A stretch of 64,000 nt of DNA from Novosphingobium flavum (GTDB taxonomy: Bacteria > Pseudomonadota > Alphaproteobacteria > Sphingomonadales > Sphingomonadaceae). Under the pieces are notes generated by a model that saw only the letters and a program-made list of their open reading frames with translations, was not told where the DNA came from and did no database searches. The stretch lies in the NCBI RefSeq assembly GCF_014230315.1, contig NZ_JACLAW010000007.1, positions 124,001-188,000 on the forward strand. Direction: 5' to 3'. Every line of letters begins with the position of its first letter. The first letter of the stretch is position 1. The translations under genes were made by a program, and so were the position numbers. Below are positions 26,552 to 36,840 of this stretch, piece by piece.

Positions 26552-27409
26552 GTGACGGCTCCGGTTCGGTTTCCCCGTTTCTTCGTGACGAGCCCCGCGC
26601 CGTGTCCCTATCTTGCGGGCCGAATGGAGCGCAAGGTCTTCACCGAGCTCAAGGGCGCCCATGCCGATGCCCTGAACGACGCGCTCAGCCGGATCGGTTT
26701 TCGCCGCAGCCAGACCGTCGCTTACCGCCCTTCGTGCATCGATTGTTCGGCCTGCGTTTCGGTGCGGGTGGTGGCCGAGGCGTTTCGCCCGAACGGCACC
26801 CAGCGCCGCAACCTCAAGCGCAACGAGGACCTCGAGATTTCCGAATGCCGCCCCTGGGCGACCTCGGAGCAGTTCGAATTGCTGCGCAAGTATCTCGGCG
26901 CGCGTCACCCCGGCGGCGGCATGGCGCAGATGGACGAGAGCGATTTTGCCGACATGGTGGAACATACGCCCGTCACGAGCTTTGTCATTGAATACAGGGA
27001 GCCTGGGGACGGGATCACGCCGGGTCGCCTGGTCGGCGCATGCCTTACCGACCGCCAGGGCGATGGACTGTCGATGATCTACAGCTTCTTCGATCCCGAT
27101 CATGAGGCGCGGACCGGGCTTGGCAATTTCATCATCCTCGATCACATCCGCCGTGCTGCCCTGGCCAGCCTGCCTTTCGTCTATCTTGGCTACTGGGTCG
27201 AGGGATCGGAGCGGATGCAGTACAAAATCCGCTATCGCCCCCTTGAAAAGTTGGGCCGTAACGGCTGGGAACGGCTTTCCGATGCCGATCAGGACCGCCT
27301 CATCCAATCCGTTGCCTCCGCCCGCCGGGGCGAAGGCACTGCGCCCGCCGCCCCGAAGGACGGCATGGGCCGGATCGACGGCGCCGAGGGGGACGCGATT
27401 TTCGTCTGA
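26552..27409 (+). CDS. bpt: Bpt, aspartate/glutamate leucyltransferase (ATE family)
   Basis: Aminoacyl-tRNA-protein transferase that adds leucine from Leu-tRNA to proteins with N-terminal Asp or Glu, marking them for ClpAP. The 285 residues show the ATE/Bpt signatures [36 protein letters not shown] (cysteine-rich) and [20 protein letters not shown]. Start is GTG 26552 with AAGGA at 26536-26540. The reading frame of the following outer-membrane gene appears to begin inside its 3' end. Confidence 0.93.
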   Translation: MTAPVRFPRFFVTSPAPCPYLAGRMERKVFTELKGAHADALNDALSRIGFRRSQTVAYRPSCIDCSACVSVRVVAEAFRPNGTQRRNLKRNEDLEISECRPWATSEQFELLRKYLGARHPGGGMAQMDESDFADMVEHTPVTSFVIEYREPGDGITPGRLVGACLTDRQGDGLSMIYSFFDPDHEARTGLGNFIILDHIRRAALASLPFVYLGYWVEGSERMQYKIRYRPLEKLGRNGWERLSDADQDRLIQSVASARRGEGTAPAAPKDGMGRIDGAEGDAIFV

Positions 27410-29549
27410 TTTCGCCGCGTCGCTGATCGCGCTGGCACTGTGCCTCGCGCCGGTTTCCGCGCGGGCCCAGCAGGCCGAGCCCAAGCTCGAGGACCTGATC
27501 CCCGATGCGGCCGTGGCCGATCCCGAGGGTTGGGCCGGCCAGGGGGCTTCGGCGGCCGCGACGCCCGAGCCTGACCTAGATCCCGCCTCGCCGCTGGCCG
27601 AGCAGCCGGGCATCACCGTGCCGTGGCCCGATGATGCAGCGGTGACCGCGCCGGACACGTTGGCGGACCTTCCGCCCGAGACCGACGTGCAGCAGGCACT
27701 GGGCGATGCCGCCGCCGCCTCGCCGCTTGCCTCGGAGCGGGCGGAGCGGGGCGAGGAGGTCAGGGTTTCCGACAATCTGGTGCTGGTCTTCCCGGCCAAC
27801 CTTGCCAATTTCCCCGAGCGCGAGGCTTTCCTCGACCGTTTCCGCAAGCTTTCGACGCTGGAAAAGCTAGGGGCCAATCCGGACGAGCTGGCCAAGGTCG
27901 CGGCGCGGGCGCGCTCGGACAAGGACCTGCTCGAGCGGCTGATGCGGATCTACGGCTATTACGATGCCGTGGTGACCCAGACGCTGGGCAATCCCGGGCC
28001 GGACAAGCAGGCGGCGCCGGGCGAAGTCTCGGTGCGCTTCGACGTGCTGCCGGGAGCTCGCTACCGCTATGGCAAGGTCGAGTTCGGCAACCTTGCCGCT
28101 GCCGGTCCGGACTATCAGCCCTTGCGCGATACGGTGGAGATCAAGGTCGGCGACTGGCTCGACAATGACAAGATCGTGGCCGGCCGCGACAAGCTCGACA
28201 ATGCGCTGGGCGAGGGCGGCTATGCCTTTGCCAAGGTTGGCGCGCCGGACCTGCTGGTGGATCACAAGCGCGAGGAGGGCGACCTGACCATCCCGGCCGA
28301 GCCGGGCGGGAAATACCGCTTCGGCGCCGTGGTCAGCCAGAACCCGGGGTTCCTTTCGTCGAACCATCTCGAGGATATTGCCCGGTTCCGACGCGGGGAC
28401 CTTTACAAGCGCAGCGAGGAGGAAGACCTCAAGCGCGCGATCCTGGCCACCGGGCTGGTTTCGGCCGTGACCGTCACTCCGCGCGAGACGGCTGCCCCGC
28501 CCGCGCCGGGACAGGCCGGGGAAGTGGCGCTGGACGTTGCCTTGACCCCGGGGCCGCTGCGCACGATCGCCGGACTGGTCGGCTATGAGAGCGGCGACGG
28601 GTTCCGGCTCGAAGCCTCGTGGGAGCATCGCAACCTGTTTCCGCCGGAGGGCATGCTACGCCTGCGCGGCATTGCCGGGACCAAGGAACAGCTGATCGGA
28701 TCGACCGTGCGGTGGAACAATTTCCACGGGCGCGATCAGGTGCTGACCTTCGACGTCTATGCCGATACCGTGGCGCGCGATGCCTACAATGCGCGGACCC
28801 TGGCCTTCACCACCACCTTCGAGAAGCTGACCACGCTGTTCTTCCAGAAGCCGTGGTCGTGGTCCGCCGGGCTGGAGATTCTCGCCTCGGCCGAGCGCGA
28901 AAGCTCGGTCGAGGGGCAGTTCGTGCCGCGCAACACATACTTCATCGCCGCCCTGCCGCTGCGCGGGGCGATCGACCATTCGGACAACCTGCTCGACCCG
29001 ACCAAGGGCTGGCGCACGTCGCTCTCGGCCTCGCCCGAGATCTCCAAGCAGCTCGACGGGCCGACCGTGCAATATGCGCGGCTCCAGTTCGACCTTTCGG
29101 CCTACAAGTCGGTTGGAGGCGGGGTCGTGCTGGCGGGGCGGACCCGGGTGGGGACGATCACCGGGACCGCGCTGGAGAACATCGCGCCCTCGCGGCGTTG
29201 GTATGCCGGCGGCGGCGGCTCGGTGCGCGGCTATGGCTATCAGGCGATCGGGCCGCGCGATACGGCCGGCGATCCCTCGGGCGGGCGCAGCCTGGTCGAG
29301 TTCAGCGCCGAGGCGCGGATCGACACCGGCCTGTTCGGCGGGGCGCTGCAGGTCGTACCGTTCCTCGATGCGGGGACCGTGTCGGAAGCGGTGACGCCGA
29401 CGCTGAAGGACATGCGCTACGGGGCCGGGATCGGCCTGCGCTACAAGACCGGGTTCGGGCCGCTCCGGCTTGATCTTGGTACGCCGCTCAACCCGCGCTC
29501 GGGCGACGGACGGATCACGGTCAGCGTCGCGCTGGGTCAGGCCTTCTGA
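27282..29549 (+). CDS. tamA: TamA-like Omp85 outer-membrane assembly protein
   Basis: Omp85-superfamily protein with a predicted signal sequence ([17 protein letters not shown], cleaved near 27470), POTRA domains ([38 protein letters not shown]) and a C-terminal barrel including [18 protein letters not shown], the RGY lid-lock motif, and final [14 protein letters not shown]. The start is uncertain: no ATG, GTG or TTG lies close before the signal sequence; the ATG at 27282 would add ~40 residues and overlap bpt by 128 nt. It works with TamB, encoded immediately downstream (TGATG overlap), in outer-membrane lipid or autotransporter assembly. Confidence 0.85.
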   Translation: MPIRTASSNPLPPPAGAKALRPPPRRTAWAGSTAPRGTRFSSDFAASLIALALCLAPVSARAQQAEPKLEDLIPDAAVADPEGWAGQGASAAATPEPDLDPASPLAEQPGITVPWPDDAAVTAPDTLADLPPETDVQQALGDAAAASPLASERAERGEEVRVSDNLVLVFPANLANFPEREAFLDRFRKLSTLEKLGANPDELAKVAARARSDKDLLERLMRIYGYYDAVVTQTLGNPGPDKQAAPGEVSVRFDVLPGARYRYGKVEFGNLAAAGPDYQPLRDTVEIKVGDWLDNDKIVAGRDKLDNALGEGGYAFAKVGAPDLLVDHKREEGDLTIPAEPGGKYRFGAVVSQNPGFLSSNHLEDIARFRRGDLYKRSEEEDLKRAILATGLVSAVTVTPRETAAPPAPGQAGEVALDVALTPGPLRTIAGLVGYESGDGFRLEASWEHRNLFPPEGMLRLRGIAGTKEQLIGSTVRWNNFHGRDQVLTFDVYADTVARDAYNARTLAFTTTFEKLTTLFFQKPWSWSAGLEILASAERESSVEGQFVPRNTYFIAALPLRGAIDHSDNLLDPTKGWRTSLSASPEISKQLDGPTVQYARLQFDLSAYKSVGGGVVLAGRTRVGTITGTALENIAPSRRWYAGGGGSVRGYGYQAIGPRDTAGDPSGGRSLVEFSAEARIDTGLFGGALQVVPFLDAGTVSEAVTPTLKDMRYGAGIGLRYKTGFGPLRLDLGTPLNPRSGDGRITVSVALGQAF

Positions 29550-32500
29550 TGGCCAGCGCCGCACCGCCCTCCCCGCCTGAAGCACCGCCCGAGGAGGTGG
29601 GCGAGCGGGTCGTGACGGTGCGGCGGCGGCCGTGGCTGCTGTCGGGCTGGCGGCGCTGGATCATCGCGTTCTTCCTTGCCGTGGCGGGCATCATCGCGAT
29701 CGGGCTGCTCACGCTGGAAAGCCCGATCGGGCATCGCTTCGTGGTCGACCGGATCGCGAAATATGCGCCGGCCTCGGGCCTGAGGGTCCAGGTCGGGCGG
29801 TTCGAGGGTTCGCTGTTCGGCGAGGCCGTGCTGCGCGACGTGCGCTTTTCCGACCCGCAGGGCCTGTTCATGCGGGTGCCGGTGATCGAGGTCGACTGGC
29901 GGCCGCTGCACTGGTTCACCTCGGGGCTCGACGTGCGCAAGCTGATCCTGCGGCGCGGCACGCTCTATCGCGGGCCGAGGCTGAAGCCGGGCGAGCCGGA
30001 CGCGCCGATCCTGCCTGATTTCGACATCCGGGTGGACCGGTTCGAATTCGACCGGCTGACCGTAGCCAGGGGCATGATGGGCGAGCAGCGGCGGATCGAC
30101 CTCGTCGCCAAGGCCGATATCCGCAAGGGCAGGGCCCTGCTCGAGACCCGCGCCCAGCTGGGCGGGCAGGACCGTCTCTACGGCAAGCTCGACAGTGAGC
30201 CCAAGGCCGACCGCTTCGACATCGCGCTCGACTACAACGCGCCCAAGGGCGGGTTTCTCGCCACGCTGATGGGGGCCGAGGAGAGTATTGCGGCGAAGGT
30301 CAACGGTGCGGGCCGCTATGCCGACTGGCGCGGGCGGGCGCTGGTGACCCAGCCAAAGGGGGCCATCGCCGACCTTGCGATCGGCAACCGGGCGGGGCTC
30401 TATTCTGTTGCGGGGCAGGTCCATCCCGCCGGTTTCGTCAGCGGGGTCGCGGCCCGGGCGACGGGGCCGACCGTGGTGGTGAACGGCGAGGGGCGGCTGG
30501 CCAGCTCGGTGCTCACCGGCAAGCTGGCCACAAAGGGCCAGGGCGCCGAGGTCAAAGCAGCCGGGGCGATCGATCTGGCCGGCAATGCCTTCCGCGCGCT
30601 CAAGCTCGATGCGGTGCTGCGCGATCCCGAACTGCTGGGCAAAGATCTCCGACTGGAGGATGCGCGGCTGGCGGCGACGGTCGACGGGCCGTTTCGGCGG
30701 TTGACCATCGATCACAGGATCACCGCGCGGCGGTTCGTCTCGGGCAAGGTGCGGCTCGACAATCCGGTCCAGCAGGGACGGATCGTGCGGGCCGACACGC
30801 GCTGGACCCTGCCGCTGGCCCTGACCACCGGACGGATCGTTACCGGCAATTCGATCATCGATCCGCGCCTGACCAAGGGCAGCGCCAAAGGTGCGGTCGT
30901 CGTGGTGGGCAACCACGTCCATGCCGACGAACTGGTGATCGGCGCGCCGGGGGTGGGCGCAGCGCTGGCGCTCGACGGTTCGCTGCAGACGGGCGACTCC
31001 CGGCTGACCGGGCCGGTGGCCGCGCGGGGGCTGGCGCTCAGCAATCTGGGGCTTGCCGATGCCGACCTGAAGTTGACTTTAGGTTTCGGCAAAAGCCCCT
31101 GGAATCTGGCGGCTGCGGTGCGCGGGCGGATGACCAGCGTGAGCAATCCGACCCTGACGACGCTGGCGGGGACTGGCATCAAGTTCGGCGGCAATGTTGC
31201 GGTCGGAGGCAATCGGCCGATGGTGCTGCGCGGGGTTACGGTCAATGGCAGCGCGCTGTCGCTGATGCTGGACGGGCGGCTGGCGGCGGACGGTTCGACC
31301 ACCGTCGCCGGGAGCGGGCGGCACACCCGGTTCGGGGCCTTCACCGTCGATGCCCGGCTGGCCGACGATGGGCCGCACGCCGTGCTGGTCTTCGCCCGGC
31401 CGCTGCCGGCGGCGGGTCTGCGCGATGTGCGGGTGGCGCTTGCGCCGATCCCGCAGGGCTTCCGGATCGAGACCTCGGGCCAATCCACGCTGGGGCCGTT
31501 CGCGGGGACGCTAGGCCTGTTCTCGCCGCCGGGCGGTCCGACCCGGATCGAGATCGAGAAGCTCGACGTTTGGAAGACCGCGGTGAGCGGTACGCTGGTG
31601 CTGGGCAGCGGCGGGGCTGACGGCAAGCTGGCCCTGACCGGGGGCGGGCTCGACGGGACGATCACCCTGGCCCCGCGCGGCGGCGGGCAAGGCTTCGCGG
31701 TGGCCCTTGTGGCGGATCATGCCAGCTTCGGCGGGACCACGCCGATCGCCATCGGCATGGCCCGGATCGATGCCACGGGCACGATCGTCGACGGGCATAC
31801 CAGCGTGACCGGCAAGGCCTATGCCGAGGGCGTGCAGCAAGGCAGCCTGTTCATCGGGCGCCTTTCGGCCAATGCCGCGCTGACCGACGGGAGCGGGCGG
31901 ATCACTGCCTCGCTGTCAGGGCGGCGGGGCAGCCGGTTCAACCTCAACCTGCTCGCCGACCTCGCGCCGGACCGCTATGCGGTGCTGGCGGGCGGCGACT
32001 TTGCCGGGCAGACCATCGCCATGCCGCGCCGGGCGGTGCTGACCCGCGCCGGCGAGGGCTGGGAGCTGGCGCCGACCGAGCTCGACTATGCCGGGGGGCG
32101 GCTTCAGGCCCAGGGCACGATCGGGCCGATGACCACGCTCAACCTGCGCATGGCCGACATGCCGCTGGCGCTGGTCGACGTGCTGACCGCCGATCTCGGC
32201 CTTGGCGGCAAGGCCTCGGGCGAGGTGACCTGGCGCACGGTGCAGGACGGCCCCCCGAGCGCTGACGCGCGGCTCGAGATCAAGGGTCTGTCGCGCTCGG
32301 GGCTGGTCCTGACCTCGCGCCCGGTCGACCTGTCGCTGGTGGCGAAGCTGGAGCCGAACGTGCTGGAGGCACGGGCGACGGTGCGCGACGGCAGCGCCGC
32401 GCTCGGCCGCCTGCAGGGACGGGTCGAGGGTCTGGCGCCGTCGGGCACGCTGTGGGACCGGCTCGCGGCGGGGCGGCTTTTCGCTCAGCTGCGCTATTCC

Positions 32501-33760
32501 GGTCCGGCCGATGCGCTGTGGCGCCTCGCCGCGCTGGAGACCTTCGACCTGACCGGGCCGATCAACGTCGCGGCCGACTTTACCGGGACCCTGGCCGACC
32601 CCGAAATCCGCGGATCGCTCGCCTCGACCGGGCTGCGCCTGCAGAGCGCCCAGACCGGGACCGACATCCAGGCGATCACCGCGCGCGGCACTTTCGCCGG
32701 ATCGCGGCTGCAGATCAGCTCGTTCGCGGGCCGGGCGGGCAGCGGGCAGGTGAGCGGCAGCGGGCAGGTCGACCTTTCCAACATGGGCAACGGACGCGGG
32801 CCCGGAATCGACATTCGCCTCGCGGCCCGCAATGCCGCGCTGATCGCGCGCGACGACATGGCCGCGACCGTTACCGGGCCGCTGCGGATCGTCTCGGACG
32901 GGATGGGCGGGACCATCGCCGGACGGCTCTCGGTCGAGAGCGCGCGGTGGAACCTTGGCCGGGCGACGGCGGCGACCGAACTGCCGAACGTGAAAACACG
33001 CGAGATCAATCCGCGCGCCGACGTTGCCCCGGTGACCGCGCCGGCAGCGCCCTGGCGCTATCTGGTCGATGCCTCGGCGCCCTCGCATGTCGACGTGCGA
33101 GGGCTGGGGCTGGACAGCGAATGGAGCGCGGACCTCAAGATCCGGGGCACCACCGCCAGCCCGAGCATCGTCGGCCGGGCGGAACTGGTGCGCGGCGGCT
33201 ATGACTTTGCCGGCAAGCGCTTCGACCTGACGCGCGGCCTGATCACGTTCGACGGCGACAGCCCGCCCGATCCGCGGCTCGACATCGCCGCCACGGCCGA
33301 CATGACCGGCCTGACCGCGACGGTGACGGTGACCGGCACGGCCTCCAAGCCGACCATCAGTTTCACCTCGGTGCCCTCGCTGCCCGAGGAAGAATTGCTG
33401 TCGCGCCTGCTGTTTGGTTCTTCGATCACCCAGATCTCGGCGCCCGAGGCGGTCCAGATCGGGGCCGCGCTGGCGGCGCTGCGCGGCGGCGGCGGGCTCG
33501 ACCCGATCAACAAGCTGCGCACCGCGATCGGGCTCGACCGACTGCGCATCCTTGGCGCCGATGCGGCGACCGGGCGCGGCACTTCGGTGGCCGTGGGCAA
33601 ATATATCGGCCGCCGCCTCTATGCCGAGGTGGTCAGCGACGGGCGCGGCTACAATGCGACCCAGCTCGAATACCGAGTCACCCGCTGGCTCTCGATCATC
33701 GCGACGATTTCCAGCATCGGACGGCAGGGTGCCGACGTGAAAGTCAGCAAGGATTACTGA
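29549..33760 (+). CDS. tamB: TamB, AsmA-like envelope bridge protein (DUF490)
   Basis: Large 1403-residue protein with one N-terminal membrane helix (WRRWIIAFFLAVAGIIAIGL, about 35-54) and a long periplasmic beta-rich taco domain, closing with the conserved TamB C-terminus (LLSRLLFGSSITQIS; RRLYAEVVSDGRGYNATQLE; final Tyr). Such proteins span the periplasm and are thought to carry phospholipids to the outer membrane. Coupled to tamA by a one-base overlap. Length is typical. Confidence 0.93.
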   Translation: MASAAPPSPPEAPPEEVGERVVTVRRRPWLLSGWRRWIIAFFLAVAGIIAIGLLTLESPIGHRFVVDRIAKYAPASGLRVQVGRFEGSLFGEAVLRDVRFSDPQGLFMRVPVIEVDWRPLHWFTSGLDVRKLILRRGTLYRGPRLKPGEPDAPILPDFDIRVDRFEFDRLTVARGMMGEQRRIDLVAKADIRKGRALLETRAQLGGQDRLYGKLDSEPKADRFDIALDYNAPKGGFLATLMGAEESIAAKVNGAGRYADWRGRALVTQPKGAIADLAIGNRAGLYSVAGQVHPAGFVSGVAARATGPTVVVNGEGRLASSVLTGKLATKGQGAEVKAAGAIDLAGNAFRALKLDAVLRDPELLGKDLRLEDARLAATVDGPFRRLTIDHRITARRFVSGKVRLDNPVQQGRIVRADTRWTLPLALTTGRIVTGNSIIDPRLTKGSAKGAVVVVGNHVHADELVIGAPGVGAALALDGSLQTGDSRLTGPVAARGLALSNLGLADADLKLTLGFGKSPWNLAAAVRGRMTSVSNPTLTTLAGTGIKFGGNVAVGGNRPMVLRGVTVNGSALSLMLDGRLAADGSTTVAGSGRHTRFGAFTVDARLADDGPHAVLVFARPLPAAGLRDVRVALAPIPQGFRIETSGQSTLGPFAGTLGLFSPPGGPTRIEIEKLDVWKTAVSGTLVLGSGGADGKLALTGGGLDGTITLAPRGGGQGFAVALVADHASFGGTTPIAIGMARIDATGTIVDGHTSVTGKAYAEGVQQGSLFIGRLSANAALTDGSGRITASLSGRRGSRFNLNLLADLAPDRYAVLAGGDFAGQTIAMPRRAVLTRAGEGWELAPTELDYAGGRLQAQGTIGPMTTLNLRMADMPLALVDVLTADLGLGGKASGEVTWRTVQDGPPSADARLEIKGLSRSGLVLTSRPVDLSLVAKLEPNVLEARATVRDGSAALGRLQGRVEGLAPSGTLWDRLAAGRLFAQLRYSGPADALWRLAALETFDLTGPINVAADFTGTLADPEIRGSLASTGLRLQSAQTGTDIQAITARGTFAGSRLQISSFAGRAGSGQVSGSGQVDLSNMGNGRGPGIDIRLAARNAALIARDDMAATVTGPLRIVSDGMGGTIAGRLSVESARWNLGRATAATELPNVKTREINPRADVAPVTAPAAPWRYLVDASAPSHVDVRGLGLDSEWSADLKIRGTTASPSIVGRAELVRGGYDFAGKRFDLTRGLITFDGDSPPDPRLDIAATADMTGLTATVTVTGTASKPTISFTSVPSLPEEELLSRLLFGSSITQISAPEAVQIGAALAALRGGGGLDPINKLRTAIGLDRLRILGADAATGRGTSVAVGKYIGRRLYAEVVSDGRGYNATQLEYRVTRWLSIIATISSIGRQGADVKVSKDY

Positions 33761-33865
33761 GGTTTGAGCCGGCGGCGGGACCGCGAATCCCCTTCGGCGC
33801 TTGCGGCGAAAACCAAGTACCGGGATTAACGAGTTTTTCGCCTCTTGCCGGTCATAGGCGCTGGC

Positions 33866-36199
33866 ATGGCTAACCCTGGCAGGCTTGCGGCGCTGATCCG
33901 CGGCTGGATTCGCGCCGAAGCCGGCATGAGCCGGATCCTGCTCGCGACGCTCGTCGCGTTGCTGACCTTTACGGCTGCGTTGTTCGGGGGCTTTCTTCAT
34001 GCCACCAATGTCGCCGACGAACTGACCCAGGCGAACGAGCGCCGGCTGGTCGAAAACCAGCTCGACGTGATGATGCGCTCGCTGGTGGCCGCCGAATCGA
34101 TCCAGCTGACCTGGGATGACGCCATCCGCGCCGCCGGCGGGCAGGGCTTCGCCTGGAATCCGGCCTGGGCGGACATGTATATCGGCCAGTTCCTGACCAC
34201 CAAGGTCTCGGCCGATGAGCTTTTCCTCGTGACGCCGCAGGGCGAGCTGATGCGGGCCTGGCACGAGGGCCGCCCGGCCAGCCCGGCGGCCTTTGCTCCG
34301 CTCGCCACGCAGACCCGCCGCGCCCTGGCCGAAATGGGCGCGAACCATGCGCCCCAGCACGGCGCGGCCGGCGCTCGCACGCTGGCCGACACCGCCTGGC
34401 CGCAGGACGCGAGAGGCCGGCCGCTGCCGCGCTGGACCGCGGGGCTGACCGATTACCGCGGCCGCCCGGCGGTGATGACCGTGATCTCGATCCTGCCCGA
34501 CACCGACTATGGCCTGCTGCGGCGCACGCCCAATCACGTGGTGGCCCTGCGTTACCTCGATGGAGCGATGCTTGGCGAATTCGCCGGACAGGTGATGCTC
34601 GGCGACATGCGCTACAGCCGGTCGGCGCCGCAGCAGGGCAGGCGCAACAGTGTCGCCCTGTCGGCGCCTGATGGGCAGGTGCTGGGCTTCCTGTCGTGGC
34701 AGCCCAACGAGGTCGGCCCCCTGCTCCGGCGGCGGACCTTGCCGCTCCTGGCGGGTTATCTCTGCTTTTTCGTGGTGGTGCTCGTGCTGGGTTCGTTGCT
34801 GGTGCGCAGTGCCTTCAAGGTCGCGCGCGAGCTGGCGGCGAGCGAGGCCCAGGCCCAGCACCACGCGCTGCACGACCCCATGCTCGGCCTGCCCAACCGG
34901 ACGCACCTGTTGCAGCGGCTGGCGGCGACGCTGACCGAGGTTTCGGGGGGCAAGGGTTCCGGCACCAATGGTTCGGGCGCGCACGACCTGCTCGGCAAGC
35001 AGGTGCAGGTGGCCTATTTCGACCTCGATCACTTCAAGGCGATCAACGAGAGCCTTGGCCACCATGTGGGTGACGACCTGCTGGTCCAGGCCGTGGCGCG
35101 GCTGCGCGAGCGGATGCAGCCGGGTGACCTGCTCGGCCGCCTCGCCAGCGACGAATTCGTGCTGATGCGCCGGACCGACACGGGCCGCGAGGGCGCCGAT
35201 GCGCTCGGGGCCGAGCTGATGGCGATCTTTGCCGAGCCTTTCAAGGTGTTCGGCCATTCGATTCCGGTGACCGCCTCGTGCGGGATTTCGTGGGCGCCGG
35301 AACAGGCGCAGGATGCCAAGGCCCTGCTGCGCAATGCCGACATTGCCCTGTTCCGCGCCAAGCAGCGCGGCCGGGCACGCTATCGCCGTTTCACGCGCGA
35401 CATGGACGCCACGATCCGCTGGCGCCAGGACATGGAGATCGAGCTGCGCCGCGCGATCTCGATGAACGCGCTGTCGATGGTCTACCAGCCGATCGTCCAT
35501 GTCGGCGACGGGTCGATTTCCAGCTTCGAGGCGCTGGTGCGCTGGACTCACCGCGATCGCGGCGAGATCGGACCGGGGATATTCGTGCCGGTGGCCGAGC
35601 AATGCGGCCTGATGCCGCAGCTGGGCGACTGGGTACTGCGCAAGGTCTTTGCCGACAGCCAGGCCTTCGGCACGGCCGAGATCTCGGTCAACCTCTCGCC
35701 CCTGCAACTGGTGGCGCGCGATTTCCTGCCCAATCTCAAGGCGCTGATCCGCGAGGAACGGGTCGATCCGACACGCTTCACTTTCGAAATCACCGAGGGC
35801 GTGTTGCTCGACCGTTCGGAGCGGGTCATGCAACTGCTCAACGAATTGCAGGACATGGGCTTCCGCATCGCGCTCGACGATTTCGGCACGGGCTATTCCT
35901 CGCTGGCCTACCTGCGCACCTTCCAGTTCGACCGGATCAAGATCGACCGCTCGTTCGTGCAGGGGATCGAGACCGATATCGATGCCCAGTCGATCCTGCG
36001 GGCGATCGTCGCGCTGGGGCGGACCCTCAGGATGAAGGTCGTGGCCGAGGGGGTCGAGACCCAGCACCAGCAGCAACTGGTCGACGCGGCGGGGTGCCAA
36101 TATGTGCAGGGCCACTTCTACTGGCGAGCCCTGAACTACGAGCAGGTCATCGCCCTGCTCGCGACGGACCGGGTGCGCAATCTGCGCGTGGCGGTCTGA
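33866..36199 (+). CDS. CHASE4-like sensor GGDEF-EAL protein, probably a c-di-GMP phosphodiesterase
   Basis: The 777-residue membrane protein has an N-terminal helix, a periplasmic CHASE4-like sensor (to about residue 290), a second helix (LAGYLCFFVVVLVLGSLLV), then GGDEF and EAL domains. The diguanylate cyclase site reads ASDEF instead of GGDEF, which should reduce or abolish cyclase activity. The EAL domain keeps EALVRW, DDFGTGYSSL, KIDRSFV and EGVET, so c-di-GMP hydrolysis is likely. ATG 33866 is preferred to an upstream TTG at 33845. It may link envelope signals to motility, whose genes lie in the same window. Confidence 0.9.
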   Translation: MANPGRLAALIRGWIRAEAGMSRILLATLVALLTFTAALFGGFLHATNVADELTQANERRLVENQLDVMMRSLVAAESIQLTWDDAIRAAGGQGFAWNPAWADMYIGQFLTTKVSADELFLVTPQGELMRAWHEGRPASPAAFAPLATQTRRALAEMGANHAPQHGAAGARTLADTAWPQDARGRPLPRWTAGLTDYRGRPAVMTVISILPDTDYGLLRRTPNHVVALRYLDGAMLGEFAGQVMLGDMRYSRSAPQQGRRNSVALSAPDGQVLGFLSWQPNEVGPLLRRRTLPLLAGYLCFFVVVLVLGSLLVRSAFKVARELAASEAQAQHHALHDPMLGLPNRTHLLQRLAATLTEVSGGKGSGTNGSGAHDLLGKQVQVAYFDLDHFKAINESLGHHVGDDLLVQAVARLRERMQPGDLLGRLASDEFVLMRRTDTGREGADALGAELMAIFAEPFKVFGHSIPVTASCGISWAPEQAQDAKALLRNADIALFRAKQRGRARYRRFTRDMDATIRWRQDMEIELRRAISMNALSMVYQPIVHVGDGSISSFEALVRWTHRDRGEIGPGIFVPVAEQCGLMPQLGDWVLRKVFADSQAFGTAEISVNLSPLQLVARDFLPNLKALIREERVDPTRFTFEITEGVLLDRSERVMQLLNELQDMGFRIALDDFGTGYSSLAYLRTFQFDRIKIDRSFVQGIETDIDAQSILRAIVALGRTLRMKVVAEGVETQHQQQLVDAAGCQYVQGHFYWRALNYEQVIALLATDRVRNLRVAV

Positions 36200-36203
36200 C
36201 ACG

Positions 36204-36231
36204 AAAAGGCCGCCCGGAGGCGGCCTTTCGT
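36204..36231. terminator. Bidirectional terminator between the GGDEF-EAL and CHAP genes
   Basis: AAAGGCCGCC (36205-36214) pairs with GGCGGCCTTT (36219-36228) over a four-base loop, with A-rich and T-rich flanks. It serves the two converging genes. Confidence 0.75.
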
Positions 36232-36250
36232 CGGTCTCGTCGGGGCTCGA

Positions 36251-36733
36251 TCAGCCCTTGTGCTTGATCGGGGCGTCGGCGGCCGCGAGGTCGGTCGGGT
36301 AAATGAAGCCGAAGGCCGGCGAGTTGCGCATGCCGAGCGACTTCGTCGGGCCATACCACACGCGGACTTCGCTCCAGTCACCAGCCTCGGACACGTCGAC
36401 CGCCATGACGCCGCGCTCGACCATGCCGGGGCGCGACCAGTTGGCGTGGTTGAGCAGGACGTGGCGTTCGTCGACCACCTTGGAGACCACGGCGACGTGG
36501 CCCATCGGCATGGCGCGGGTGGCGCGGAAGGCGAGCACGGCGCCAGGGCGCGGGGTTTCGCCGCGCGCGTAGGCGCCCTCGGCATTGCCCCACCAGTCCC
36601 GCGCATTGCCGGTCAGCTGGATTTCGGAATTGCTGCGCGCAAACGCGACGCACTGCAGCCGCGCCTGTGCGGCGGAAGGCATCGCAACCATCATCAGCAG
36701 TGCGCCAAGAGCGCCAAGAACCCGACCCGTCAT
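36251..36733 (-). CDS. Secreted CHAP-domain amidase-like protein
   Basis: The 160-residue protein has a signal peptide (VLGALGALLMMVAMPSAAQA) and a compact CHAP (NlpC/P60-superfamily) domain: catalytic Cys in LQCVAFAR near residue 28, catalytic His in MPMGHVAVVSKV near residue 79, then LLNHANW. Such enzymes cleave peptidoglycan amide or peptide bonds. It stands alone, facing the GGDEF-EAL gene. No SH3 or other targeting domain is present. Confidence 0.82.
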   Translation of the reverse strand: MTGRVLGALGALLMMVAMPSAAQARLQCVAFARSNSEIQLTGNARDWWGNAEGAYARGETPRPGAVLAFRATRAMPMGHVAVVSKVVDERHVLLNHANWSRPGMVERGVMAVDVSEAGDWSEVRVWYGPTKSLGMRNSPAFGFIYPTDLAAADAPIKHKG

Positions 36734-36840
36734 GGGCAGGACTTGTTGCAGGCGCGAACGGATTCTGTAACCCCGGCAGGGCTCGCTTCACCCCCTGCGG
36801 CAAACGGTTCATCGGTTTGGTGGGGCGCTTGTGGAAAAGC

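Noticed and set aside
31916..36202. A 1428-codon open frame on the minus strand opposite tamB and the GGDEF-EAL gene
   Set aside because: It is a frame left open by GC-rich third positions of the real plus-strand genes; its translation is low-complexity, rich in His, Arg, Gln and Gly, with no domain.
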